Source of the DNA: CBDCMJ01 sp965224325
Lineage (GTDB): Bacteria > Chloroflexota > Dehalococcoidia > Lucifugimonadales > UBA3495
Assembly: GCA_965224325.1 (NCBI GenBank)
Contig: CBDCYT010000003.1
Location: 192,647-256,646, forward strand
DNA: 64,000 bases
Reading direction: 5' to 3'
The notes beneath the pieces are model-generated. The model had not been told where the DNA came from, made no database searches, and was given only the letters and a program-made list of their open reading frames with translations. This document shows positions 35,773 to 45,124 of the stretch, in pieces. The translations under genes were made by a program, and so were the position numbers. Every line of letters starts with the position of its first letter. Position 1 is the first letter of the stretch.

Positions 35773-36534
35773 TCAGTCTGTCGTGGCTGCCGGTTTATGG
35801 GTCCTCAGGAAGCGCCGGGCGTGGGCTACGACCTCGTCGATGTGTTCCTGCGAGTCTTTCCAGGGATAAATAGTCACCTCCGAGTTCGGGGCGAGGCTGG
35901 CAACCTCCATCGCGCACTCGTATGGGTGGGCCGGCACGTCGTCGGGCGCTATCAGCAGTGGTGTCTGCAGGGCACGCACGAAATCGCGGGAAACGGTGAA
36001 AACGAAGTCAGAGCGGTCGGTGTACATACTGGTCAGGAAGTCATGGACCATATCCATTGTGATATCAGGACGCTTCTCGCAAAGGGGCGGCCCCCACCCC
36101 GTTATGTTGTTCTGGTAGAAAATATCCGGCATCTCCGGCCTGAACCCGCTGGGTTGCATCAACGCCGCCGCCACAACGCGCTCCGGGGCGATCCTGAGCA
36201 GGTTGTGGATCATCGGCCCGGCGATGCAGAAGCCCATGACCAGGAACTCCTTGATGCCGAGATGGTCCATCAGCCCAAGTTGGTCATAAGAGTGGGCATC
36301 CCAGGGGCTATCGATCTCCAGCGGGCCACTGGATTGGCCCAGATTAGCATTGCGTAGGTCGGCGGCAATACAGCGGAAGTCGTCTTTGTATGTCTCCATG
36401 GGGTTGAAGGGGTGCGACGTTCGCAAGCCTGCCACGGTGGAGTTAAGTCCGCCACCCGGAATGATCAACAGGGGGAATCCCGAACCGACCTCTCCGTAGT
36501 AGATACGGCTGGGGCCTCTTTCGTAGAATGGCAT
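35773..36534 (-). CDS. Alpha/beta hydrolase with a Cys nucleophile
   Basis: 253 residues. An oxyanion-hole IPGGGLNS, then FLVMGFCIAGPMIH, where the nucleophile elbow has Cys103 instead of Ser, as in dienelactone hydrolases. A likely Asp is in LLIAPDDVPAH and the His in SQEHIDEVVAHARRF. This suggests an esterase, lactonase or thioester-type hydrolase of the catabolic cluster. Read against the neighbouring Gfo/Idh gene. GGAGG lies before the ATG. Confidence 0.85.
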   Translation of the reverse strand: MPFYERGPSRIYYGEVGSGFPLLIIPGGGLNSTVAGLRTSHPFNPMETYKDDFRCIAADLRNANLGQSSGPLEIDSPWDAHSYDQLGLMDHLGIKEFLVMGFCIAGPMIHNLLRIAPERVVAAALMQPSGFRPEMPDIFYQNNITGWGPPLCEKRPDITMDMVHDFLTSMYTDRSDFVFTVSRDFVRALQTPLLIAPDDVPAHPYECAMEVASLAPNSEVTIYPWKDSQEHIDEVVAHARRFLRTHKPAATTD

Positions 36535-36889
36535 GGCTATGTTCCTCCGTCAGCGAGTTGCAAAGCTACCTGGATGTCTAACGAGCAGGCAGGCCGGAAT
36601 TTGCGGCACAACGTCCGGAGGGGCGTATTGTACGGAATTATGTTTCGTCTGCCTGGTCTGGCGTTGAATCTAACCCAAGATGGCTCAAGCGGTCAACATA
36701 AGGGTCCGGAGCGCTGGGAGCTGTTAGATGCAGCGGCAGTTCGGTATGGACCGGGCGCATCGGGAAACCAAAGACAGTGTGGACCCGGTTCCCGTGGCGA
36801 AAAGAGCGGGCGGCCCGCTGGATCGGGTCAAAACGGACGATGACCCAGCCCCGGGTGTGTGACTGGCTTGCCAGCGCTTGGTAGCCCGC

Positions 36890-37061
36890 CCAAGAGGGTT
36901 TGAACCGACCGTTAGGCAAGTCTGTTTTTCTAGGCAGCCCACCTGTTTGGACGAGGGGGTTACGGAGCCCTAAGAGTAGGTGAAGGGTATTGAACCTCGG
37001 TTCCATCCAAATCCACCGCCCAAGAGTACCGCAGAGTTTCGTCGCTATTGCCCAACCGACA
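36890..37061 (+). repeat. Dispersed 172-bp repeat, copy A
   Basis: Matches 57522-57696 in the same orientation over nearly the whole length, with shared blocks CAGCCCACCTGTTTGGACG, TTGAACCTCGGTTCC and ACCGCAGAGTTTCGTCGC. It contains two tRNA T-arm-like words (GGTTCAAACC and GGTTCAAT on minus). Type unknown. Confidence 0.8.
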
Positions 37062-37179
37062 AGAAGGAGTCGTCAGACGATCTTCGAGTTTGCCGGGATA
37101 CGCTGCAAACTGATGCCAACAACCGAGACAACTGCCCTGGATGATAGGTTGGGTTCGTCTTACCTCTGCCACTTACATT

Positions 37180-37239
37180 AGAATGAATACCAGGAGAATG
37201 AATACCAGGAGAATGAATACCAGGAGAATGAATACCAGG
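37180..37239 (+). repeat. 15-bp tandem repeat, four perfect units
   Basis: Four copies of AGAATGAATACCAGG at 37180, 37195, 37210 and 37225. No gene covers it. Confidence 0.95.
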
Positions 37240-37336
37240 CTCTACATTGTGAAAGACTGGTTCAGGACCCTCGGAAGCGGCGGTAAGACACTCCAGCCAT
37301 AGTAACCCTGCCATTGCGAACGGAGCCGGGTTGACC

Positions 37337-37395
37337 GGCCGCCCTGCCTGCGCCGTTATTGCCAACGCCTGAAACGGGCAGGGCGGCCATTTTTG
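37337..37395 (+). promoter_or_regulatory. Leader hairpin upstream of the RND gene
   Basis: GGCCGCCCTGCC and GGCAGGGCGGCC, a perfect 12-bp stem with a 28-base loop, followed by ATTTTTGT and located 29 bases before the RND permease start. The form is that of an intrinsic terminator. Being so close to the start codon on the coding strand, it could act as an attenuator or mark the end of an older upstream gene. Confidence 0.6.
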
Positions 37396-37423
37396 TGCAA
37401 AAACGATTAACAACGGAGAGACG

Positions 37424-40400
37424 ATGCGCTTTATCACTGCCGCCGCAATCAGCAGGCGGACAGTCACCCTGGTTGCGGCGGTCCTGCTGCTGGCCGGTGG
37501 CGTCTTCGCCTACAATTCCCTGCAGGTGGAGTTGTTCCCTGAGATAGAGTTTCCTCTGGTGGTCGTGACGACTTCCTATGCCGGAGCCGACCCTCAGGGA
37601 GTGGTACAGGACGTCACCTCGCCCATAGAACGGGCAATTTCGGGCGCGGAAGGGCTGGAAACCGTCCAGTCCACCAGCTTCGAAGGCAACTCGATTGTGC
37701 TGGCTACCTTCGCGTTCGGCACGGACATGGCCAATGCGGAAAGCTACATAGAGTCCGTCGTCGGCGGGCTGACCTTCCCCGGCGGCGCGGATAGGCCCGA
37801 GGTGGGCCGGTTCGACCCCGACCAGTTTCCGGTATTGCAGTTCAGCGTCGTCTCAGATGACGGCATCGGAAACCTTTCTGATGTAGTGCGATCGCGTATC
37901 GTTCCCGAGATCTCCGCCATAGACGGGATCATGCTGGTCATAGTGGCCGGGGAGGTGGAGCGGCAGGTGCAGGTGGCAGTTGACCCGGACCGGATGCAGG
38001 CGAGCGGGGTCTCTCTGCCACAGGTTGCCGCCGCTCTGAGCGAGAACAACGTCACCCTGCCTGCCGGCCTCATATCCGGCGCAGTCAATTCGGTGCCGGT
38101 CAAGACCACCCACACCCTGGACTCCGTCGAGGACATCCGGAACTTGGTGGTTCGCGCCTCGCCCTCTGGCCAGGTGTTGCTGAGCGATGTGGCCGACGTC
38201 GTCTTGACGGACGGTACCCCTTCCAGTATCTCCCGCACCAACGGCAAACCGGCCATCGGCGTGTCCGTCGTGAAGGAGGCCGAGGCCAACACAATTGAAG
38301 TAACCGAAGCCCTGAGGGCGGCTTTGGACGGCCTCACCGGGCTTCCCTCCGGCGTCGGCATCGTTATCGTTTCCGACCAGGGGCCGGAAATCCAGGAACA
38401 GATTGACACCCTGCTCGGAGAGGCGCTCTACGGATTCCTGTTCGCCGTCGGCGTGGTGTTCATCTTCATGCTCACCATCCGCCCGACGGTGATTCGGGGC
38501 CTTATCACGACGCTGCGCCCCACCGCGGTCATCGCGCTGGCCATCCCACTGAGCGTATTGACCGGCGTATTGCTGATGACCTGGCAGGACATGAGCCTGA
38601 ATTTCATGACCCTGGGCGGGCTCGCAATTTCCGTGGGGCGGGTGGTGGACGACTCCATTGTGGTGCTGGAAAACGTGTACCGGCACATCCAGGCGGGACG
38701 CGAGCGGTGGCGGGCGGCGCTGGAGGCCACCACCGAGGTTGGCCCCGCCATATTTGCCTCCACCCTGACCACGATAGTGGTGTTCATTCCCCTCGGATTC
38801 ATCGAGGGCCTGGTAGGGGCGTTCTTTCTGCCCTTCGCGCTCACGGTGATGTTCGCGCTGGCGGCGTCGCTGGTGGTGGCCCTGACGGTAGTGCCGGTGC
38901 TGGGGGCATACCTGCTTCGGCCCGGCGACCTCCCCGAAGGCGCAGAGGAAGACGACATTTCCTTCGTCAACGAGACCTGGATGCAAAGGGCCTACACGCC
39001 GGTGCTGCGGTGGGCCTTGGGGCACAAGGCCATGACCCTGCTTGGGGCGATTGTCCTTACCGTGGCGAGCCTGGCCCTGCTGACCCTGATCCCGGTGACC
39101 CTGTTCCCCAGCGGCGGACCGAGGACCCTCGAAATCGAGTTGACCATGCCGCCGGGAACCTCCGCCGAACGCACCCTGGCCGAGGTCATCGAGATCGAGG
39201 AAAACGTCCGTGATTTCGCGGATATTTACACCGCCACCGTGGGAACAACCAACCTCGGTTCCGGCGGCGCCCCAGGCTCTTTCAACCAGGCGAGTATGTT
39301 GGTGGTAGTGGCCCAGGACGCGCCCGATGACTTTTCCGGCTCATTGAGGGAGGAATTGGAGGGCCCCGGAAGGCTGGTGCGAATAAACGAAGTAAGCGAA
39401 GGGCCGCCCTCCGGCGGCGTCGAAATCAGCATTTCCGGGCCGGACTACGAGGATATCAGCAGGGTATCCCAAGAGCTGGTTTCGTCGCTGAGTTCCGTGG
39501 AGGGTGTGGTCAATCTGGAAAGCAACGTGGCCCAGGCCCGGGAAGAGGTCGCCGTCGAGGTAGATCCGGGCGCCGCCGCCGCGATAGGGCTGACCACGCG
39601 CGGGGTTGGATTCCAGTTGAGCCAGTTCCTGGTTGGCCGCGCCGTTACCACCATCAACGTCAACGGCGAGGCCACTGACGTTGTTCTGTCCGGCGGCCGG
39701 GACGCCGTAAACAGTCTCGATAAAGTGGGCAATCTGGTCATTGCCGGGCCGGGGGGCTCCGCTCCCCTGCGTGAACTGGCCCAACTGACTACAAGGGAGG
39801 GTCCGGTCACCATCAGCCGGACCGACGGCCGGAGGTCCGCCAGCATTACCGGCGACATCACTTCCGAGGACACCCAGTCGGTGGGCGCCGAGATTAACCG
39901 GAAGTTGGAAGAGGTGACTTTGCCGCCGGGCGTGACCGCGGCCAGTGGTGGAATTTTCGCCGATATTGCCGAGGGCTTTCAGGCCATATTCCTCTCGATC
40001 GCGGTGGGAATCGTGCTGATGTACTTGGTTATGGTGGCCAGCCTGGGGTCTCTTAGGAATCCGGTCGCCATCATCACCAGCCTGCCCCTGGTCCTCATCG
40101 GGGTGCTGGTGGCCCTGGCCATCACCGGGCGCACACTGGGCCTTCCGGCTATGATGGGTCTGCTTTTGCTCATGGGAATCGTTGTCACCAACGCCATCGT
40201 TTTGATTGCCTTCGTCGAGCAGTTGCGGGACAGAGGTATGTCGGTTTCTGACGCCTTGATCACCGGAGGCCGGGTGCGCCTGCGTCCCATCCTGATGACG
40301 GCACTGACAACCAGCTTCGCCCTGCTGCCCTTGGCGGCCTTTTCCGGAGGCGAGGGCGGCATTATCAGCTCGGAGCTAGCCACGGTCGTAATCGGGGGGC

Positions 40401-40528
40401 TGATCAGTTCGACCGCCCTGACTCTGATCGTAGTGCCGGTCGTTTACTACCTGTTCAACGTCAACATCCCCGGGCTTTTGGGCAGATTGAGGCTGACGCC
40501 AGCCGTAACCGCACCAACATCAACTTAG
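37424..40528 (+). CDS. RND-family efflux permease (AcrB/HAE1-like)
   Basis: 1034 residues with the twelve-helix, two-large-loop layout of RND transporters. The first segment is RRTVTLVAAVLLLAGGVFAY, followed by the porter domain, then GGLAISVGRVVDDSIVVLEN with the proton-relay Asp pair on TM4, and a repeated second half. No membrane-fusion protein or outer-membrane channel gene is adjacent, consistent with a single-membrane cell or with partners elsewhere. The start ATG follows ACGGAGAG. Substrate unknown. Confidence 0.93.
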   Translation: MRFITAAAISRRTVTLVAAVLLLAGGVFAYNSLQVELFPEIEFPLVVVTTSYAGADPQGVVQDVTSPIERAISGAEGLETVQSTSFEGNSIVLATFAFGTDMANAESYIESVVGGLTFPGGADRPEVGRFDPDQFPVLQFSVVSDDGIGNLSDVVRSRIVPEISAIDGIMLVIVAGEVERQVQVAVDPDRMQASGVSLPQVAAALSENNVTLPAGLISGAVNSVPVKTTHTLDSVEDIRNLVVRASPSGQVLLSDVADVVLTDGTPSSISRTNGKPAIGVSVVKEAEANTIEVTEALRAALDGLTGLPSGVGIVIVSDQGPEIQEQIDTLLGEALYGFLFAVGVVFIFMLTIRPTVIRGLITTLRPTAVIALAIPLSVLTGVLLMTWQDMSLNFMTLGGLAISVGRVVDDSIVVLENVYRHIQAGRERWRAALEATTEVGPAIFASTLTTIVVFIPLGFIEGLVGAFFLPFALTVMFALAASLVVALTVVPVLGAYLLRPGDLPEGAEEDDISFVNETWMQRAYTPVLRWALGHKAMTLLGAIVLTVASLALLTLIPVTLFPSGGPRTLEIELTMPPGTSAERTLAEVIEIEENVRDFADIYTATVGTTNLGSGGAPGSFNQASMLVVVAQDAPDDFSGSLREELEGPGRLVRINEVSEGPPSGGVEISISGPDYEDISRVSQELVSSLSSVEGVVNLESNVAQAREEVAVEVDPGAAAAIGLTTRGVGFQLSQFLVGRAVTTINVNGEATDVVLSGGRDAVNSLDKVGNLVIAGPGGSAPLRELAQLTTREGPVTISRTDGRRSASITGDITSEDTQSVGAEINRKLEEVTLPPGVTAASGGIFADIAEGFQAIFLSIAVGIVLMYLVMVASLGSLRNPVAIITSLPLVLIGVLVALAITGRTLGLPAMMGLLLLMGIVVTNAIVLIAFVEQLRDRGMSVSDALITGGRVRLRPILMTALTTSFALLPLAAFSGGEGGIISSELATVVIGGLISSTALTLIVVPVVYYLFNVNIPGLLGRLRLTPAVTAPTST

Positions 40529-40651
40529 CCCACGGCATCATCGTGTACAGGAGAGGGAGTAAGGAGCCGGAGGTCATGTCCCTTTGAAGCCTGTGGGCCA
40601 GGATGAAACGGGAGTAGTCGACCTGACCCTCGAAACCTGGTCTAGGGGAGA

Positions 40652-41473
40652 CTATTTCCGGCAGACAAACAAGCCCCAGCCAAGCTCGTCCCTGTCGACT
40701 GCTGCTGCGGTCTCAATATAGGCCTTCGTGAGCCATCTATAGTGTTCAGCGGCCTCTGAAGTGTCGTCCTTCGGTATTCGGTCGGCAAGGCAGAGGTAGC
40801 TTTGCTTCAGGTGCGGAGATAAGTCTAATGCCTCCACTACCTTGAAACCCTGGTCCTTTAACGCTTGTTGATAGGAGTCGAAAGTGAACTCGGTATCGAA
40901 CAGCAACCTGTCATACACGTAAGTCTGGGCGTCGGGCGTAATGTTTCTCTTGGGCCTGACCAAGTCGTCGAACACCACGGTGCCTCCACTGGACAAAACG
41001 CGGTAGATTTCCCCCAGCACTGCGCGCTTGTCGGGCACGTGGTATATGACCGCCTGACTCCAGACATGGCTGAACATGCCATCAGGGAACGGCAGGTCAG
41101 TAGCCGATGCTTTCTTGAACGCCAGACGCTTTTGGACATCCGGGTGCAGATTGGTCAGGTTTCCTTGGGCATTGGCAACGCGGACGCCGCTGAGGTCGAT
41201 GCCGGTTACCTTGGCGCCCGTTTCCCCGGTCAGCCAGATGGCGGTCGTCCCGTTGCCGCATCCCAGGTCCAGCGCGTTCGATTCCTGGTTGATATCGCCT
41301 TTTTCAACCATGATCTTGTTGAGCTTTTCGCAAGCGGTCAGGAAGTCAGTCCCGGTGCTTTCGTCGAAGAAGCCCCAGTGGACGCTGCCCCCCTCGTCCC
41401 AGACGGAGCGGTAGATTGCATCTTCTGCGTCGTAGTAGGACTCTGTTTCCAGTTCCGTGAACCTGCTGGTCAT
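40652..41473 (-). CDS. Class I SAM-dependent methyltransferase
   Basis: 273 residues: NALDLGCGNGTTAIWL is the SAM-binding motif I, VTGIDLSGVRV motif II, and VIYHVPDKRAVLGEIYRVL motifs IV-V. The WDEGGSVHWGFFDE N-terminus resembles glycine/sarcosine-type and other small-molecule N-methyltransferases. Substrate unknown. Good start at ATG 41473 with GGAGGG upstream. Confidence 0.88.
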   Translation of the reverse strand: MTSRFTELETESYYDAEDAIYRSVWDEGGSVHWGFFDESTGTDFLTACEKLNKIMVEKGDINQESNALDLGCGNGTTAIWLTGETGAKVTGIDLSGVRVANAQGNLTNLHPDVQKRLAFKKASATDLPFPDGMFSHVWSQAVIYHVPDKRAVLGEIYRVLSSGGTVVFDDLVRPKRNITPDAQTYVYDRLLFDTEFTFDSYQQALKDQGFKVVEALDLSPHLKQSYLCLADRIPKDDTSEAAEHYRWLTKAYIETAAAVDRDELGWGLFVCRK

Positions 41474-41711
41474 GTTTGAAACCCTCCATATATTTCATGA
41501 ATCGGTAGCTGCCGTCTAGCATCGTTTTCCGGGCCACCGGGTTTGCAAAACTTCCAAGGACACGATAGTGGCACAGTTGTCCTACCGCTCCCAGGACAGT
41601 GATACCGAATAGGCCCCGCCGGTCGGTGATGGCGTAGGTCTCAAGGTGGCTGGCGCTGGTTGCGTTCTGGACGAGGGCCCGCTCAAAGTCCCACAAGTCA
41701 AACTTGGCCAT
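41474..41711 (-). pseudogene. Possible remnant upstream of the methyltransferase
   Basis: From ATG 41711 the frame reads AKFDLWDFERALVQNATSA, HLETYAITDRRGLFG, RFMKYMEGF and then runs as a shadow into the methyltransferase. No family recognised. It may be a truncated gene whose C-terminus is lost. Confidence 0.35.
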
Positions 41712-41964
41712 CCGGTCTTCATTTATCAGGATGCCGTCTATCAGGATGCCGCCAGAATGGCCAACAGATGTGTCGATGGCCCAGGCTCTACTGGTTCTGG
41801 ACCCCAGCACCTCATACGGTTCCTCCTCCTCAGGCTCATAACCACCGTCATTGGTGAGTGTTGCGACAAACCGGGCATGGTGCTCGGCAAGGGTAGTTGA
41901 GTCGCCCTACAACTCCCTTACACCTGTTCAAGCCAAAGATCTTCCATGGGCGCCATTGGCGCGT

Positions 41965-43845
41965 CTACGGTTGAATGGGGTTCAGTTTGATGCCGGCCAA
42001 GTCGGGCTGGCCTAATGGCAATACGCGGAACCCCTCCACGTGGGGGCGTACCAGGACGTGGTCCTGCAAGTGGAAGAGGGGGATGATACCCGCGTCGTCC
42101 ATCAGCAACTGCTCTGCCTCCCGGTAAAGGGCCAAGCGGGCCTCGTGGTCCCCCTCCACTCTAGCCCGTTCCGCCAGACCGTCGAACTCCTTGTTGATGT
42201 ACCGGGCGTCGTGGGCCTCGGAGTGCAGCAAGAGGTCCAGGAAGTTCTCCGGGTCTGGGTAGTCGGCCACCCATCCGTAGGTGTACAGGTGTTCTCCCAC
42301 GTTTTCCAAATCATAGTAGTAGGCATCCGCGTCGACCAGGTCTATCTTCACCTCAACTCCCAGGTTCTCCTTCCAGGAATCTACAATGAACTGCACCATG
42401 GAAGAGGGTTCGCCGTCGTTATCCACTCCTGTGAAGATTACCTCCGGAAGGCCGTCAGCATACTGGGACTCGGCCAAGAGTTCGCGGGCCGCCTCCGGGT
42501 CGTAGGGGATGCGCCGCAGCGACTCGCTGTAGCCGGGCATGCCGGGGGGCAGCAACCCGTTGGCAAGGGTCGCGTTGCCTTCCAGTATCTCTTCAACCAA
42601 CTGCTCTCTGTCCAGGGCCATGGCAAAGGCGCGCCGCACCTTGGGGTCGTCGAAGGGCGGTCGTGTCCCGTCCATCTCCACGAAGTAGCTGGTGAGCTGA
42701 TCGAACTCATGCAGTTGCGGGCTCAGTTCCGGATTATTCCGTACCCTATCGAGAGAGCTGGGGCCAACATACACTGCGTCCCAAGCCTCCCCCAAGTACA
42801 TGTCCAAGCCCCTGGCCCCCGGCAGGGCCCGTTGCGGCGAGACTAGGTATTCCAGGTTGGCTGGCGTGTGATAGCCCTCGTACCGCTGTAGAACGGTGAC
42901 GTGGCCGGGGTCCCAAAGCTCCAGCCGGTAGGGGCCGGAACCGTTGATTACCTCGGCCGTCCACCACTCCTCGCCCAACTCCTCCACCGCGCGCCTGTCG
43001 ACTACGGCGCTGGAGGGGTAGGTCAGTTTGGCCGGGAAATATCGCTTTGGAAGGTCGATAGTTATACGCAGGGTGCGTTCGTCCACTACCTCCACGCCGG
43101 CGACCTCGTCGGCCTCGCCTTCCAGCTTTTCGTGCATACCCACGATATCGCCAAGGTAGAGGGGCACCGTGTCGCTGTGCAGCGCAGGTTCGGAGGCCCG
43201 CTCTATGGAGTACTTGAAGTCGTCGGCGGTAATGGGGTGACCGTCCTGGAAGGTGATTCCCTCCCGCAAGGTAAATGTGTAGACGGTGCCGGTCTCGTCC
43301 ACCTGCCGTTCCTCGGCCAAGTCGGGCGCCACGGAGAGATTGGAATCGAATCGGACGAGGCCGCTGAACACGTTGTTCACAAAGAAGTGAGATGTGGTCT
43401 CCCTGGCCAGGGCAGGGTCCATGGTGCTGGGCTCCCCGAGGAGCATAACGAGGGCGCGATCATGCCCTACCCCATAGACGGCCGGTGGAAAGCTCGTGAA
43501 GCTGGACAGCATCGTCTCGAAGGTCTCCTCCCAGCGAGGGGCCTCGTCCAAAAGAGACGTGAGGACCAGGGTGTAGGTGAATGTCGCACGCTGGGTGACC
43601 TGCAAACGGTGTAGGACGGCGCCGTCCTCCCCAGGATGGGTGATTGCCGCGCGCTCGGCTTGGGAGCCGTCGACCAGGGTAACTGGACCCAACAGTTCCA
43701 CCTGCGACTCGATTCCCTGCTCGATCTCCTCCTCGGTGAATTGGGAGACTGCGTCAACCAACCTGTCGCTCAGGGCTGCATCTAGATCGTGGAACAGGGT
43801 AAACAGCACCAAGCGAGGACCGCTTTCTGCATCTGCTATTCGCAC
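41965..43845 (-). CDS. ABC transporter solute-binding protein, peptide type (main part)
   Basis: 626 residues. About the first 140 form an extra domain (PsbP-like pattern: AYPDSWEAAKQDD lies just upstream in the same frame). Then a family-5 solute-binding domain: MDPALARETTSHFFVNNVFS, YTFTLREGITFQDGHPITAD, FAMALDREQLVEEIL, DYPDPENFLDLLLHS. Such proteins bind peptides, nickel or sugars outside the membrane. The GTG at 43845 is not the real start: the frame continues upstream to about 43951 and then joins the lipoprotein leader by a one-base shift. No permease genes are adjacent. Confidence 0.85.
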   Translation of the reverse strand: MRIADAESGPRLVLFTLFHDLDAALSDRLVDAVSQFTEEEIEQGIESQVELLGPVTLVDGSQAERAAITHPGEDGAVLHRLQVTQRATFTYTLVLTSLLDEAPRWEETFETMLSSFTSFPPAVYGVGHDRALVMLLGEPSTMDPALARETTSHFFVNNVFSGLVRFDSNLSVAPDLAEERQVDETGTVYTFTLREGITFQDGHPITADDFKYSIERASEPALHSDTVPLYLGDIVGMHEKLEGEADEVAGVEVVDERTLRITIDLPKRYFPAKLTYPSSAVVDRRAVEELGEEWWTAEVINGSGPYRLELWDPGHVTVLQRYEGYHTPANLEYLVSPQRALPGARGLDMYLGEAWDAVYVGPSSLDRVRNNPELSPQLHEFDQLTSYFVEMDGTRPPFDDPKVRRAFAMALDREQLVEEILEGNATLANGLLPPGMPGYSESLRRIPYDPEAARELLAESQYADGLPEVIFTGVDNDGEPSSMVQFIVDSWKENLGVEVKIDLVDADAYYYDLENVGEHLYTYGWVADYPDPENFLDLLLHSEAHDARYINKEFDGLAERARVEGDHEARLALYREAEQLLMDDAGIIPLFHLQDHVLVRPHVEGFRVLPLGQPDLAGIKLNPIQP

Positions 43846-43895
43846 CCACAGGAAAGAGTCGTCCTGCTTGGCAGCCTCCCACGAGTCTGGGTAGG

Positions 43896-44144
43896 CTATC
43901 CGGATGCCGATTCCTGGGTCTTCATAGACGGCGCCAACCGTAGGAGCGACAGGGGGTTAGGTGTCGGGGAGACCGTGGGCACGGGTGTTAGTGTAAGCGT
44001 TAGAACGGGCATTGCCGTGGCCGCGGGTGTCGTCGTGGGAGCAGTGGGCGTCGACGTAGAATCCCCGCCACACGCCAGAGCCACTGCCAGTACGATTGGC
44101 AACAAAATAAGGACTAGGGTGTGTTTAATCTTGAGTCGTCTCAC
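43896..44144 (-). CDS. Lipoprotein leader of the same solute-binding protein (frameshifted)
   Basis: From GTG 44144: MRRLKIKHTL, a hydrophobic core, lipobox VALAC, then a Thr/Pro linker. At the C5 run (plus strand G5, 43952-43956) adding one C joins it directly to VAPTVGAVYEDPGIGIRI and the main binding domain. The two frames are thus one gene, 41965-44144, with a homopolymer frameshift or sequencing error. Confidence 0.75.
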   Translation of the reverse strand: MRRLKIKHTLVLILLPIVLAVALACGGDSTSTPTAPTTTPAATAMPVLTLTLTPVPTVSPTPNPLSLLRLAPSMKTQESASG

Positions 44145-44412
44145 TGGTAATAGAAGAGCCTGGTGGTGGTCCACGTTCAATTGTCTCCATGTATGGTGCA
44201 CAACACGTGCCCCGTCTGTCAACGAACTATGCCTTCACACATCCACCGTCCAGCGAAAATAGAAGACCTCGTTGGAGCCAGCGGTAGTTCGCAGTACAGT
44301 ACGCGTTGGCCTACCAACGTGCATGGTACTGTAGAACGTCAGCGATAATGGGACAGACGTACCACGAACGACCTGAACTGCCATTCTGAGCCTTCCAGGT
44401 GACCGCAGCCGA
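44145..44412. other. Intergenic stretch
   Basis: No feature seen. It presumably holds the promoter of the binding protein. Confidence 0.3.
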
Positions 44413-44658
44413 TCATGAAAATGAGGGGTTGGCCTCGTCCAGCCGACGCCGGCCCAACTCCAGCCCTTGCCAGACACCCTCGGCGTAGCATTGGGCGCGG
44501 GCCTCGGCTTCCGCCGCGCTCGACGGGAGCGGAAGGTCCCGCCCGGTCTGCCGCTTGATGAACCACCTGACTTCGTGGCCTCTCTGGCGGCGGTAGACAA
44601 CATATGGGGAGCCAAGACGGTTTACGCCGTAGCCGGCCCCTTCGAGCGGCGGGGTCAC
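44413..44658 (-). CDS. Small hypothetical protein, element-type
   Basis: 81 residues: GSPYVVYRRQRGHEVRWFIK, RQTGRDLPLPSSAAEAEARA. The regular charge pattern and Ala/Glu-rich helix look coding. Short frames upstream (44704-44904, Arg/Pro-rich) may belong to the same decayed element. Not recognised; likely cargo of an integrated element given the integrase relic next to it. Confidence 0.4.
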   Translation of the reverse strand: MTPPLEGAGYGVNRLGSPYVVYRRQRGHEVRWFIKRQTGRDLPLPSSAAEAEARAQCYAEGVWQGLELGRRRLDEANPSFS

Positions 44659-45124
44659 CTAGCGGCTGCAACCGGCGCACCGTGCTCTAATAAGGGCGTC
44701 CATTCAACTACGCCTCGCGGCGCCGGGCGGCTTTAGCGGCTCGAGTCCCGCTGGCCTGCCGCGCCGGACCTTGCACTTGCCGCTCGTGGCCGGAGTCTCT
44801 ACGTATGAACGCACCGCCGGGGCGAGCCGCCCACCGGGCCTCTCCCGCAGCCGCTCCGGGGAGGCCGAGGAGGTCTCGCCGCCGCCGTTCCCCTCCACTC
44901 TCATCCGCTCCGCCTCGACGGTCCCCGGCTACGCCGCCGGACGGTAGGATGCGGTCAAGCGGTCAGAACGGCGGGGGATCGACGAAATCGCCCCACGTTT
45001 GCATCATTGGTCGCCGTTCGTCAAGCAGATCGGTTCGAAAATACGCTTGCGAAACTGTAGTGCCAACGCTGTGCGCCAAGCTGAGTTCGATGGCCTCCCA
45101 AGTCCAGCCGTAACATTCCCGCGC
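44659..45124. other. Decayed element DNA
   Basis: A GC-rich stretch with overlapping frames on both strands and none favoured. No RNA or repeat recognised. Confidence 0.3.

Larger units (their letters stand above)
36535..37336. other. Long intergenic region with repeats
   Basis: About 800 bases without a supported gene. It contains one copy of a dispersed 172-bp repeat (36890-37061) and a 15-bp tandem repeat (37180-37239), annotated separately. The open frames here change phase and share sequence with the second repeat copy at 57.5 kb. Confidence 0.5.

Noticed and set aside
37853..39025. 390-codon minus-strand open frame
   Set aside because: Antisense of the RND permease; His/Gln/Gly-rich and without any domain.
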